A stretch of DNA of 64,000 bases from RCIO01 sp040880025 (GCA_040880025.1 JBBDJD010000019.1:124001-188000), one strand, 5' to 3'. Positions 35,622-44,592 are shown, numbered from the stretch's first letter. Notes: generated by a model from the letters alone, not told the origin. Program-made: numbers and translations.

Positions 35622-36422
35622 TCAGCGTGGTGGTTCCACCAGCCTGCGGTAGAGGTGCCATGTCGCGTGGCCCAGCACCGGCAGTACGATGATCAGCCCG
35701 GCGAACACCGGAATGGAGCTGATCACCAGCAGGGCAGCCACGATGAGGCCCCACACGGCGACCTCGAACGGATTGGCGGCTGCTGCACGCCAGGACGTGC
35801 TGATCGCCGCCCATGCGCCGACATCACGATCGAGCAGCAGCGGGAAGGCGACAATGCCCGTGCAAAGTGCGGCCACCGCAAAAAAGAAGCCGACCAGGTT
35901 TCCTACCACGATCAGGGTCCAGCCTTCGCCGGTGTAGAACACGTTCGCCACGAACTGGGTAATCGACCCCGGCGGTACGGGACCGAAGAGCCAGAGGTAA
36001 AGGCCCTGTGCAACCAGCATCCACGCAATGAAGATGGCGACCATGACCGCGCCGACCCAGGCGATGGCCGGAAGCGCCGGCGATTTGCGCACGTCCAGCG
36101 CATGCCGCCAGCTGGTGTCCAGCCCCTGCTCGCGGCGGCGGCTGATTTCGTAGAGGCCGATCGCGGCAAAGGGGCCGATGAGGGCGAAGCCGGAAGCCAG
36201 CGGAAAAATCAGCGGCAGGGCGCTCGCCGTCGATGTCCAAGCCGCCAGCACGACGCCAATCAGCGGGTACATGATGATGATGAAAATGATGTGCGAGGGC
36301 ATGGCGACAAAATCGTCGACGCCGGCGCGCAGGGCTTCGGAAATGTCACCCAGACCGATACGCCGAACCTCGGGATGAGGCACCACGCCCCGTGCATCGG
36401 CAAGCACGTGAAAATCGGTCAT
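35622..36422 (-). CDS. DUF2189 family membrane protein
   Basis: 266 residues with a hydrophilic start (HPEVRRIGLGDISEALRAGVDDF) and six hydrophobic segments (about 45-66, 70-93, 118-140, 165-190, 210-232 and 235-255). This layout is that of DUF2189, seen near bc1 genes or cytochrome oxidase genes. Function unknown. Convergent with the DM13 gene (7 bp apart). Confidence 0.85.
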   Translation of the reverse strand: MTDFHVLADARGVVPHPEVRRIGLGDISEALRAGVDDFVAMPSHIIFIIIMYPLIGVVLAAWTSTASALPLIFPLASGFALIGPFAAIGLYEISRRREQGLDTSWRHALDVRKSPALPAIAWVGAVMVAIFIAWMLVAQGLYLWLFGPVPPGSITQFVANVFYTGEGWTLIVVGNLVGFFFAVAALCTGIVAFPLLLDRDVGAWAAISTSWRAAAANPFEVAVWGLIVAALLVISSIPVFAGLIIVLPVLGHATWHLYRRLVEPPR

Positions 36423-36760
36423 GGCTGCTTCTCCCTGCTGTCCCAGCGCGGGATGCCATTGCTGATCCCGCGTGGGATCGTGAAGATGTGCCGGTTTGTG
36501 CGGGCGCCTCGCAACGGGTGGAAGCGCAGGCAGCCGGTCGCATTTCCACTATCAGAATAGCGCACCGGCGCGGATTGTCGAAACCAATCCGGCTTGTCGC
36601 TCGATCAATTTCATGGCATATGCCGTTGCGCTCGGGCATTTACTGACCCGGAGACTGGAACGTCACAGCGAGCCTTTCCCCGAAATTGTGAACTCTCGAC
36701 CAAAGCGAAACCGCGCGCGTTGCGCGGACGCATCCACCAGCGGGAAATGGAGCTTCCGCG
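36423..36760 (+). promoter_or_regulatory. 338-bp gap with the leader of the first cold-shock gene
   Basis: No other gene seen. From about 36632 it shares a 30-nt box with the leader of the next cold-shock gene (36632-36660, ending CCCGGAGACTGGAA). A GC hairpin CCGCGC-N5-GCGCGG occupies 36711-36727. Just before the start, GCGGGAA (36740-36746) pairs, with one bulge, with TTCCGC (36754-36759) and shows the ribosome site GGAG (36749-36752) in its loop; the ATG is at 36761. Confidence 0.6.
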
Positions 36761-36973
36761 ATGGCACAGACCGGCACCGTTAAATTCTTCAATTCGAGCA
36801 AGGGCTTCGGCTTCATCACTCCCGATGATGGCGCGAAGGACGTGTTCGTTCACATATCGGCGATCGAGGCCTCCGGCCTTCACACCCTGGCCGACGGGCA
36901 GAAGGTCTCCTTCGACGTCGAGCCCGACCGCATGGGCAAGGGCCCGAAAGCGGTCAATCTGCAGGCTCTCTGA
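36761..36973 (+). CDS. cold-shock protein CspA family
   Basis: 70 residues with RNP1 KGFGFIT at 15-21 and RNP2 VFVHISAI at 30-37. A single-stranded nucleic-acid binding cold-shock domain that melts RNA structure. The paralogue 285 bp downstream is about three quarters identical and has a similar leader. It is likely induced by cold or on entry to growth, but I see no direct proof. Confidence 0.93.
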   Translation: MAQTGTVKFFNSSKGFGFITPDDGAKDVFVHISAIEASGLHTLADGQKVSFDVEPDRMGKGPKAVNLQAL

Positions 36974-37055
36974 CACTTTCCAGTCTGCCCCGGCGCGAGC
37001 GATTCACGAAAGTTTCGCTTGCCCGGCCCCGCAAAATGGGGAAACATCCGGCCCG

Positions 37056-37257
37056 TTCGGGCATTTGCGGGCCCGGAGACTGGAATAAGGCTTGAGCCCG
37101 GATCGCGCAGTCAATCGGTGTACCAGATTGGCTGCACGTCCAGAAGCATGTGAATTGCCGTGGCGCTTACCCGACTGTTTCTTCTCCCCGCAGTGAACGA
37201 CTGACAGCTGTGCGGCGATGCCGCGCAAATGGAATTTGGGAGAAAAGGAGTTTCCCA
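37056..37257 (+). promoter_or_regulatory. leader of the second cold-shock gene
   Basis: The shared box recurs at 37056-37085 (CGGGCATTTGC ... CCCGGAGACTGGAA). A GC hairpin GCGGC-GAT-GCCGC sits at 37212-37224. Then TTGGGA (37236-37241) pairs perfectly with TCCCAA (37253-37258, touching the ATG) around an 11-nt loop that carries AAGGAG (37245-37250). The architecture repeats that of the first gene; the intervening bases differ. Confidence 0.6.
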
Positions 37258-37470
37258 ATGCCCCAGACGGGAACCGTCAAATTCTTCAACCATGCCAAAG
37301 GATTCGGCTTTATTACGCCGGACGACGGCCAGAAGGACATTTTTGTCCATATCTCGGCCGTTCAGGCTTCAGGCCTGCAAGGGCTCGATGACGGCCAGAA
37401 AGTGTCGTTCGACACCGAGCCGGACGAGCGCGGCAAGGGGCCGAAGGCGGTCAATCTCTCATTGGGTTGA
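37258..37470 (+). CDS. cold-shock protein CspA family
   Basis: 70 residues from ATG 37258, with RNP1 KGFGFIT and RNP2 IFVHISAV. Codes for a single cold-shock domain nearly the same as the preceding gene. The neighbours and leader argue for a tandem duplication with preserved regulation. Confidence 0.93.
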   Translation: MPQTGTVKFFNHAKGFGFITPDDGQKDIFVHISAVQASGLQGLDDGQKVSFDTEPDERGKGPKAVNLSLG

Positions 37471-37714
37471 GCGTGTGCCGGGGCGGCCGCTCCGGCCGGA
37501 CAGCGAATATGCGGGGCCGGTGAACGCTGGCCTCGCGCCCATAGCGGGCTTGGCGATCAACCGCGTTTCCGTCGGCGCGCGGCGCAATGCCGGCGGCAGC
37601 CGGGACCGCGCGGGTATTTCGCGTCTTGGCGCGTGACGCCGTTCAGTTTCGGTTCAGTCGGCACCTCATAAGTCTCCTGCAATGACGCCGGTTCGGCACG
37701 CAGGAGACACGATC

Positions 37715-38257
37715 ATGAACAATCTCGCACGGACACTGGTGCTCTCGGCTTCGGCGGCCGCGGTCGTGCTGTCGGCCGTCCCGATGGCCGAGGCAGGTGG
37801 CCGCCACAGCGGCCATCGCTATCCCTGGGTCGATCGTCATCACGACCGCACGGGAACTGGCGCCGGCATCAGGTTATCGGTCGACACGATCGTGTTCGAC
37901 GCCCAGATCGAAAGCGGGGTCGATCATTCCGATCCCGGCCTCAACCCATTTCGGAAGCCGCGGCCGTCTCCGGACCGCAATTTCCTGCCCCCGATACACG
38001 CCGCTCATTTCGAGACAGCCGGTGATTCCCGTTTGGCATGGCTAAGTTTCTGCCAGGCGCCGTATCGCATCGTCTACCACGACGGGCCGGACAACCGCGC
38101 CTGCGTCTCCGAGCAGATATTCCAAGCCCTCTCCAGGCTTGCCGCGACTCCGGCCGCCCCGTCAGACGAGAAACGGATTGGAGCGGCGCTCGTCGCCGAA
38201 CCTGCCGCCGGGCCCATGGCCGCAGATAAAGCCGATATCGTCGCCGAGCGGCAGTAG
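37715..38257 (+). CDS. secreted hypothetical protein
   Basis: 180 residues from ATG 37715, with CAGGAGA upstream. A clear signal peptide (1-28, ends AEAGG), then a His/Arg-rich stretch and two Cys (about 113 and 129). No family recognised. The last 96 bp overlap the 3' end of the hydrolase gene on the other strand, and that tail looks like the shadow of the hydrolase, so the true end may have been lost by mutation. Confidence 0.6.
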   Translation: MNNLARTLVLSASAAAVVLSAVPMAEAGGRHSGHRYPWVDRHHDRTGTGAGIRLSVDTIVFDAQIESGVDHSDPGLNPFRKPRPSPDRNFLPPIHAAHFETAGDSRLAWLSFCQAPYRIVYHDGPDNRACVSEQIFQALSRLAATPAAPSDEKRIGAALVAEPAAGPMAADKADIVAERQ

Positions 38258-38803
38258 CTTTTCCTTGATCGAGCGGATCAGCGCATCATGGTCGCCGCCC
38301 GGCAGGTCGGTGCGGCCGATGGACCCGTGAAACAGCACATCGCCGACATGGGCGAATTTCGCGGCGCGGTTGTAGAAAACCACATGGCCGGGCGCGTGGC
38401 CGGGACAGTGCAGAACCTCGAATGTGTGGTCGCCGAAGGAGACCGTCTCGCCCTCTTCGAGAAACCGGTCGGGTGTGCAGTTGCGGACCTCGCCGGGCAC
38501 GCCAAACATGCGCGCCTGATCCTCCAGTGCGAGCAGCATCTTCTGGTCCGCCTTGTGCGGGCCGATGATGTCCACGCCAAGCGCTTCCTTCATCTCCATG
38601 GCGCCGCCGGCATGGTCGATGTGGCCGTGGGTGAGCCAGATCGCGCCGATCGTCAGACCGTTCTCCTGAATCGTCTGCAGAATGACGGGAACATCGCCGC
38701 CCGGATCGACCACGACCCCGGCTTTCGTCTCGTCGTCGAAAAGAACCGTGCAATTCTGCTGAAACGGCGTGACCGGTATGATGCCGGCGCGCAACTCGCC
38801 CAT
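38162..38803 (-). CDS. metallo-beta-lactamase fold hydrolase, glyoxalase II-like
   Basis: 213 residues. The HGHIDHAGG motif (about 59-67) with further metal ligands in HCPGHAPGH (about 132-140), GDVLF (about 154) and GHGP (about 195) is that of the YcbL/GloB branch. It is likely a zinc thioester hydrolase. The 3' part overlaps the secreted protein gene. Confidence 0.88.
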   Translation of the reverse strand: MGELRAGIIPVTPFQQNCTVLFDDETKAGVVVDPGGDVPVILQTIQENGLTIGAIWLTHGHIDHAGGAMEMKEALGVDIIGPHKADQKMLLALEDQARMFGVPGEVRNCTPDRFLEEGETVSFGDHTFEVLHCPGHAPGHVVFYNRAAKFAHVGDVLFHGSIGRTDLPGGDHDALIRSIKEKLLPLGDDIGFICGHGPGGRFGDERRSNPFLV

Positions 38804-38881
38804 AGGCTTCTCCTTCTTTGTCGGGCATCAAATAGAGGCCTGTTGCGGGCGGCGTCCACCTTGGGGGTCGCAAAAACAAAA

Positions 38882-38902
38882 GGGCGGCCGACAGGGCCGC
38901 CC
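38882..38902 (-). terminator. terminator after the 94-residue protein gene
   Basis: GGGCGGCC (38882-38889) and GGCCGCCC (38895-38902) make an 8-bp stem with a 5-nt loop. On the minus strand it is followed by TTTTGTTTTTG, and it lies 22 bp behind the leftward gene ending at 38925. Confidence 0.85.
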
Positions 38903-38924
38903 TCTAGCGATCGCTGGTGAAGGA

Positions 38925-39209
38925 TCAGCTCTTGCCGATCGCCCGCATGACTGGTCCGACAATACCCGTGAGAACCGCTCCGCCAGCGATCCCGCCGAGC
39001 CCGTCGCGGATCGCGCCAGCCAGCGCTCCGCCCGCTTCCGGTTCACCGGCAAGCAGGCCCACGACCTGACCTCCAACAATGCCTCCCACAGCGCCAGTTG
39101 CAATCTTGGCTACCTGGCCAAGCACAATCTGCGGCACGGAGGCCGTGACCGCGTAAGCGCCAATTACACCCGCCACGATCTGTACGATTACCGGAATTAG
39201 AGCGTCCAT
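38925..39209 (-). CDS. small Gly/Ala-rich membrane protein
   Basis: 94 residues, mostly Gly, Ala, Val and Ile, with two glycine-zipper-like segments (about 30-55 and 68-88, GGIVGGQVVGLLAG and GLGGIAGGAVLTGIVG). This could be a membrane-inserting or self-assembling peptide. No family recognised. A -10-like TATAAT lies upstream on the minus strand at 39266-39271 and a strong terminator follows. Confidence 0.65.
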   Translation of the reverse strand: MDALIPVIVQIVAGVIGAYAVTASVPQIVLGQVAKIATGAVGGIVGGQVVGLLAGEPEAGGALAGAIRDGLGGIAGGAVLTGIVGPVMRAIGKS

Positions 39210-39347
39210 CCCCGTTTCCTCCTAAGCGCCAGCCTCACGGGCCAGCCTGGAGATGAAATGCTCTTATTATACTAAAGTCAAAGACGACCTGGCCGAAGAT
39301 GCCTATAAATTGTGCAAATCCACCGTCTTCTGCGGATTGCCCGCCCG

Positions 39348-40241
39348 CTATTCAGCAGCCATTGCGTGCCTTGGCGTCACTTCGGCGGTGTAGTCGTTCA
39401 TCAGGTTCTCCGCGATCTCGCCGACCGTGAAGCGATAGGGGCCGATTTCGGAGACCGGGGTCACCTCCGCCGCGGTGCCGGTCAGGAAGCATTGCTCGAA
39501 GCTCTCCATTTCTTCCGGCACGATCTCGCGCTCAACGACCTCGTAGCCGCGCCGCCTGGCCAGATCGATCACGGTGCGGCGGGTGATTCCGTCGAGGAAG
39601 CAGTCGGGATCGGGCGTATGGATGATGCCGTCCTTGACGAAGAAGACGTTGGCGCCGGTGGCCTCCGCCACCCGGCCGCGCCAGTCGAGCATCAGGGCGT
39701 CGGCATAACCCTTGGCTTCAGCGGCGTGCTTCGACAGCGTGCAGATCATATAGAGGCCGGCGGCTTTCGATTTCGACGGCGCGGTGCGCGGATCGGGCCT
39801 GCGGTATTCGGCCATGTCGAGGCGAATGCCCTTCAGTTTTTGGGCTGGATCGAAATAGCTTGGCCATTGCCAAATGGCGATGGCGCAGTTGATGCGGTTG
39901 TTTTGCGCCGATACGCCCATCTGCTCGCTGCCGCGCCAGGCGATCGGCCGAACATAGGCGTTCTCGAAACCCTGTTTCTTGAGCAGTTCGCGGCAGGCGT
40001 CATCGATTTCGGCAACCGGGTAGGGAATCGTGAAGCCGAGGATGCGGGCCGATTCATGCAGCCGCTCGGTGTGTTCGGTCAGCTTGAAAATTTCGCCGCC
40101 ATAGGCGCGCTCGCCTTCGAACACGGCGCTGGCGTAGTGCAATCCGTGTGACAGCACATGGATCTTGGCGTCCGCCCATGGAACGAATTTCCCATTCATC
40201 CAGATATGGCCATCGAGTTGGTCGAACGGAACGGAAGCCAT
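39348..40241 (-). CDS. ilvE: branched-chain amino acid aminotransferase
   Basis: 297 residues, fold type IV PLP enzyme. The PLP-binding Lys is in the PSKSKAAGLYM stretch (about residues 154-164) and the family EATGANVFFV follows (about 193-202). The N-terminus IHVLSHGLHYASAVFEGERAY holds the substrate-site residues. It makes valine, leucine and isoleucine from their 2-oxo acids. Divergent from petP; 241 bp lie between. Confidence 0.93.
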   Translation of the reverse strand: MASVPFDQLDGHIWMNGKFVPWADAKIHVLSHGLHYASAVFEGERAYGGEIFKLTEHTERLHESARILGFTIPYPVAEIDDACRELLKKQGFENAYVRPIAWRGSEQMGVSAQNNRINCAIAIWQWPSYFDPAQKLKGIRLDMAEYRRPDPRTAPSKSKAAGLYMICTLSKHAAEAKGYADALMLDWRGRVAEATGANVFFVKDGIIHTPDPDCFLDGITRRTVIDLARRRGYEVVEREIVPEEMESFEQCFLTGTAAEVTPVSEIGPYRFTVGEIAENLMNDYTAEVTPRHAMAAE

Positions 40242-40428
40242 AACAGTCCTCCCGCGGGCATTGCCCCGCTTGTCATTTGTAAATTCGCCGGTTCCGGCCT
40301 ATCAGGCCTGAACAGTCACTTGTCAGACTATGCGAACTCGACGGCCGAATGAAGGATGTTCCAATCGAATCGCCCGAACTTGCCTTTTCGTTCGCATTTC
40401 TCCGAAAAGCTTGGCAAAAATTACCATT

Positions 40429-40467
40429 GTCGAAAATTTATGTCAACAAGGCTGACGTATTTTCGAC
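40429..40467. promoter_or_regulatory. inverted repeat upstream of petP
   Basis: GTCGAAAAT (40429-40437) and ATTTTCGAC (40459-40467) form a 9-bp perfect inverted repeat, with a nested GTCA/TGAC pair (40442-40445 and 40453-40456) inside. It ends 16 bp before the petP ATG and is the most symmetric element in the gap; probably a site for PetP or another MarR regulator. Confidence 0.5.
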
Positions 40468-40482
40468 GCAACGGACCGTGAA

Positions 40483-41001
40483 ATGACGAAACAGCAGACC
40501 GAAAAGCTGGGACCGGAGGGGGATCTGTCCACCGCAGGCGCCCGTGACGACATCGATTTCACGCTGATTGAGCTGTTGTTTTTCGCCTATCGGGATTTCA
40601 TTTCCGATCCGGACGCGATCCTCGGACCGCTGAATTTCGGACGTGCGCATCACCGGGTGCTGCATTTCGTCAACCGCCGCCCCGGCCTCACCGTGGCCGA
40701 GTTGCTCGATGTGCTCAAGATCACCAAGCAGAGCCTTGCGCGGGTGCTCAAGCAACTCATCGATACCGGCCACGTGGTGCAGGTTACCGGACCGAAGGAC
40801 CGCCGGCAGCGCCAGCTCTATGCGACGGAAAAGGGCAGGGCGCTTTCGCTGGCGCTTGCGCGGCCACAGTCCCGCCGTATCCATGACGCATTGGCTGACG
40901 GGGGGGCTGGGGATCGTGCCGCGGTGGAGAGATTTCTCAACGCCATGGTGAATCCGGAACTCCGCAGGCAGATCGAGAATCCGCCCAAGGAGACGCGCTG
41001 A
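40483..41001 (+). CDS. petP: MarR family regulator, PetP type
   Basis: 172 residues. A winged helix at about 50-115 (HHRVLHFVNRRPGLTVAELLDVLKITKQSLARVLKQL). The arrangement MarR-type gene, OmpR-type response regulator and histidine kinase matches the petPR locus described in Rhodobacter capsulatus, where it affects cytochrome bc1 and c2 synthesis. Only 22 bp separate it from the response regulator. Confidence 0.85.
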   Translation: MTKQQTEKLGPEGDLSTAGARDDIDFTLIELLFFAYRDFISDPDAILGPLNFGRAHHRVLHFVNRRPGLTVAELLDVLKITKQSLARVLKQLIDTGHVVQVTGPKDRRQRQLYATEKGRALSLALARPQSRRIHDALADGGAGDRAAVERFLNAMVNPELRRQIENPPKETR

Positions 41002-41023
41002 ACGACCGCGGAGGGCCCGAGCA

Positions 41024-41728
41024 ATGGTTGCCGAACAGGCAGTATTCGATGACGATGCACCCCATGTCCTGGTTGTCGACGACGACACCCGCATCCGCAC
41101 ACTGCTGAAGCAATACTTGGCCGAGCAGGGATACCGGGTCAGCACCGCCGCGGACGCCGCCGAGGCACGGCGGAGGCTGGAAGGCCTCGACTTCGATCTG
41201 ATCGTGCTCGACGTCATGATGCCCGGAGAAAACGGGGTCGACCTGACCCGATCGCTGCGGGAACGGAAGGAAATACCGATCCTCATGCTCACCGCGCTGT
41301 CGGAGACCGAAAGCCGTGTGTCCGGCCTTTCGGCGGGTGCGGACGACTACCTGCCAAAGCCGTTCGATCCGCGGGAGCTTCTGCTTCGCATCAACAACAT
41401 CCTGCGCCGCGGTGCTCCGTCCAGCACTCCCAAGCTGGAACAGGTGGTGTTCGGCCCCTATGCGTTTCAGATCGCGCGGCGTGAATTGAAGCGCGGCGGC
41501 GAGGTGCTCAAACTTACGGAACGCGAGCAGGAAATTCTGACGATCTTCTGCGAACGGGCCGGTGAGACGATCCCGCGGCACGAACTGGTCGGCGGCGACG
41601 CCGAAGTCGGCGAGCGCACCATCGACGTGCAGATCAACCGGCTCAGGCGCAAGATCGAGCGCGATCCGTCCAATCCGGTCTGGCTGCAAACCGTGCGCGG
41701 TGTTGGCTACAGGCTGAGTGTCGAATAG
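41024..41728 (+). CDS. petR: OmpR-family response regulator, PetR type
   Basis: 234 residues: receiver domain with phosphoacceptor Asp63 in VLDVMMPGENG, conserved DD near 20 and Lys in LPKPF, then an OmpR wing domain with VGERTIDVQINRLRRKIERDP. Follows PetP and is followed by the kinase after 79 bp. The petABC operon lies about 8 kb away in this window. Confidence 0.93.
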   Translation: MVAEQAVFDDDAPHVLVVDDDTRIRTLLKQYLAEQGYRVSTAADAAEARRRLEGLDFDLIVLDVMMPGENGVDLTRSLRERKEIPILMLTALSETESRVSGLSAGADDYLPKPFDPRELLLRINNILRRGAPSSTPKLEQVVFGPYAFQIARRELKRGGEVLKLTEREQEILTIFCERAGETIPRHELVGGDAEVGERTIDVQINRLRRKIERDPSNPVWLQTVRGVGYRLSVE

Positions 41729-41807
41729 TCTCCGGATTTGGCGGCGCTGCCTGCTCCACACGGCCGGGCGAGCCCGCCGGTGGAATGGGCAGGGGTCAAG
41801 ACCCTAG

Positions 41808-43211
41808 ATGGCGTCGAGTGAAGCGGAAATCCGGGACGAAGGCACGGCGCGCCCGCCGCCGCGCGGCGAGAGCGGCTCGCTCGGGTACCGTGTGCGATGG
41901 GTGCTGGCGCAATATCTGCCGAAACGGCTCTATGCGCGCTCGCTGATCATCGTGATCGCGCCGATGCTGCTGTTGCAGTCGGTCATTGCCTTTGTCTTCA
42001 TGGAGCGGCACTGGCAGACGGTGACATTCCGCCTGTCGGCCGCCGTCACGCGCGACATCGCGGCGATCATCGACCTCGTCGAGACTTATCCCGACGACAA
42101 CGGCTACAGCGAGATCGTGCGCATCGCGCAGGAGCGCATGGAGCTGAATATCGACATCCTGCCGCCGGACCCGCTGCCGGCTCCGAGCCCCAAGCCATTC
42201 TTCTCGATTCTCGACCAGGCTCTCAGCTCCGAAATCGTCAGGCAGATCAACCGGCCGTTCTGGATCGATACGGTCGGCAATTCCAATATCGTGGAAATCC
42301 GTGTCAGGCTTGACGGCAAGGTGTTGCGCGTTTTCGCCAGGCGCGGGCAGGCCTATGCATCCAACACGCATATTTTCCTGCTGTGGATGGTGGGCACTTC
42401 GCTCGTTCTCCTGGCGATCGCCGTCGCTTTTCTGCGCAATCAGATACGGCCGATCCTGCGGCTCGCGGAAGCTGCCGAGAGCTTCGGCAAGGGCCGCCCG
42501 ATGCCAGCGAATTTCGAGCCGCGCGGTGCGCAGGAGGTACGGCTGGCCGGCCACGCATTCATCCAGATGCGCGAGCGCATCGAAAGGCAGATCGAACAGC
42601 GCACCGCCATGCTCACGGGTATCAGCCACGACCTCCGCACCGTCCTCACCCGCTTCAAGCTGCAACTGGCGCTGTTGGGCTCGAAGTTCGATGTCGAGCC
42701 GCTCGATCAGGATGTCGATGACATGCAGTCGATGCTGGAGGGGTATCTGGCCTTCGCACGCGGCGAAGCGGCGGAAGATGCCGGCAATTTCGATCTCGCG
42801 GCATTCCTCGAGAAGACGCGCGAGGAAGCGAAGCTGCGCAAGAGGAAGGTGACAACGACACTGACCGGCGCGGATGAAGTCCACGTCAGGCCCAATGCGT
42901 TCCGCAGGCTGCTTACCAACCTCATCGCCAACGCGTTTCGCCACAGCAAGACCGTCGACATATCGGCCGTCCACGGCAACGGTACGCTGACCGTGACCAT
43001 CGATGACGACGGGCCCGGCATACCGGACGACAAACGCGAAGAGGTGTTTCGACCCTTTGTGCGACTGGACGAAGCGCGCAACCAGGACGCCGGCGGCACC
43101 GGGCTGGGACTTGCGATCGCCCGCGATATCGCACGCAGCCATGGCGGCGACATCACGCTGGAAGACAGTCCCCTCGGCGGATTGCGGGCGGTCGTCAGGG
43201 TGCCGGCCTAG
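41808..43211 (+). CDS. sensor histidine kinase
   Basis: 467 residues. Two membrane segments (about 46-68 and 188-206) enclose a periplasmic loop, then HAMP (about 207-260), the phosphoacceptor His274 in GISHDLRTVLTRF and an ATPase domain with NLIANAFRH, DDDGPGIP and GGTGLGLAI. An EnvZ-like kinase and the likely partner of the response regulator just upstream. The signal is unknown. Confidence 0.92.
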   Translation: MASSEAEIRDEGTARPPPRGESGSLGYRVRWVLAQYLPKRLYARSLIIVIAPMLLLQSVIAFVFMERHWQTVTFRLSAAVTRDIAAIIDLVETYPDDNGYSEIVRIAQERMELNIDILPPDPLPAPSPKPFFSILDQALSSEIVRQINRPFWIDTVGNSNIVEIRVRLDGKVLRVFARRGQAYASNTHIFLLWMVGTSLVLLAIAVAFLRNQIRPILRLAEAAESFGKGRPMPANFEPRGAQEVRLAGHAFIQMRERIERQIEQRTAMLTGISHDLRTVLTRFKLQLALLGSKFDVEPLDQDVDDMQSMLEGYLAFARGEAAEDAGNFDLAAFLEKTREEAKLRKRKVTTTLTGADEVHVRPNAFRRLLTNLIANAFRHSKTVDISAVHGNGTLTVTIDDDGPGIPDDKREEVFRPFVRLDEARNQDAGGTGLGLAIARDIARSHGGDITLEDSPLGGLRAVVRVPA

Positions 43212-43323
43212 GCGACCCTCTGAGCCACAGCTTTTTCATTCATGGTTCGATCTGAAACGAAACGCTGCTGATATCAGCCGTGCGAATGGGACGCACAATT
43301 TGCAGCACTGGCGGGGACGATCG

Positions 43324-44244
43324 ATGCAGGACACGGAAATCGCGGCACATCCGTGGCTGGAATATTGTCTCCTTGGTTTGCTGGCTCTGTTTTGGGGATC
43401 GTCCTACCTGTTCATCAAGGTGGCACTAGTCGATCTGCCACCGGTTACACTGATTGCGGTACGTGTGTCCGGTGCCGCGGTGCTGCTGACCTGTGTCGTG
43501 ATTTGGCGTGGCTACCGGCTTCCGACCGACCTAAAGGCTTGGCGCACGCTGCTGGTTCAGTCGGCTTTGAACGCCTTCGTGCCGTGGACAATTCTTGCAT
43601 GGGGCCAGCAATTCGTCGATGCGGCCCTCGCCAGCGTGCTGAACTCGACGTCACCGATCTTCGTGCTGATATTTACCGCGCTCGTGACGCGCCATGAAGT
43701 GCTGGGTGTGACCAGATATCTGGGTGTGGCGTTGGGTCTCGGCGGCGTGATCTTCGTCGTTGGTATCGGCGCGCTGGAGGGACTGGGCAATCAGGTCGCC
43801 GGGCAACTGGCTTGTCTGTTCGCCGCAGCGCTTTACGGCTGCGCCGCGATCTATGGAAAGCGCTTCGGCCATCAGTCGCCGTCGGTGACCGCGGCCGGCA
43901 CGATGATTTGTTCGTCTGTAATTCTGGTGCCGGCGGCACTATGGTTCGACCGTCCCTGGGAATTGAGTGTGTCGCTTCAATCGGCCAGTGCCGCTGCCAT
44001 GCTGTCGATCTTCTGTACGGGGTTTGCGCTGCTCATCTATTTCCGCCTGGTCAAGACGATCGGCTCGCTCGGGGTCGCGAGCCAGGCTTATCTGCGATCC
44101 GGATTCGGCGTTCTGCTCGGCATCATTCTGCTGGGCGAGACGCTGTCTCTGCCGGTTGCCGTCGGGCTGATGGCGACAATCGCAGGCGTTGTGCTGATCA
44201 ACCTGCCTTCGCGCAAACACCGCGAGGCAGGGGCAGCCGCCTGA
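43324..44244 (+). CDS. DMT superfamily transporter (EamA)
   Basis: 306 residues from ATG 43324. Ten hydrophobic helices in two EamA repeats (about 12-145 and 155-300). Family members export amino acids or small metabolites; no substrate is suggested by the sequence. It does not overlap the kinase (112-bp gap), so it probably has its own promoter. Confidence 0.9.
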   Translation: MQDTEIAAHPWLEYCLLGLLALFWGSSYLFIKVALVDLPPVTLIAVRVSGAAVLLTCVVIWRGYRLPTDLKAWRTLLVQSALNAFVPWTILAWGQQFVDAALASVLNSTSPIFVLIFTALVTRHEVLGVTRYLGVALGLGGVIFVVGIGALEGLGNQVAGQLACLFAAALYGCAAIYGKRFGHQSPSVTAAGTMICSSVILVPAALWFDRPWELSVSLQSASAAAMLSIFCTGFALLIYFRLVKTIGSLGVASQAYLRSGFGVLLGIILLGETLSLPVAVGLMATIAGVVLINLPSRKHREAGAAA

Positions 44245-44253
44245 ATCGCTGCG

Positions 44254-44592
44254 CTATACACCGCGCGGCGCGAAGATAATGATGCCGGCGGCAAGGATCG
44301 CCAGCGCGCCACCGGCCACATCCCACAGATCGGGCCGCTGACCTTCGGCCGTCCACAGCCAGATCAGCGACGCCGCGATGTAGATGCCGCCATAGGCGGC
44401 GTAGGTGCGCCCGGCGAAAGCGCTCGGCGCGAGCGTGAGCAGCCACGCAAACAGGATCAGTGAGGCGATGCCTGGCAGTAGCCACCAGGCCGACTGGCCG
44501 CCGCGCAGCCAGGCCCAGAATGCGAAACAGCCGGCGATCTCGGCAACCGCGGCTGCGGCGAATGTCAGGTAAGTGGTGGCAACGATCGGCAC
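44254..44592 (-). CDS. ynfA: YnfA family small membrane protein
   Basis: 112 residues with four helices (about 7-28, 34-52, 65-82 and 90-107). AVAEIAGCFAFWAWLR, GRTYAAYGGIYI and DVAGGALAILAAGIII are family marks. It belongs to the small multidrug resistance superfamily; function not proven. Convergent with the DMT gene. Confidence 0.92.
   Translation of the reverse strand: MPIVATTYLTFAAAAVAEIAGCFAFWAWLRGGQSAWWLLPGIASLILFAWLLTLAPSAFAGRTYAAYGGIYIAASLIWLWTAEGQRPDLWDVAGGALAILAAGIIIFAPRGV

Noticed and set aside
36423..37257. Possible tRNA or small RNA gene in the gaps near the cold-shock genes
   Set aside because: No tRNA T-loop (GTTCGAATC-type) or cloverleaf spacing; the hairpins are better explained as mRNA leader.
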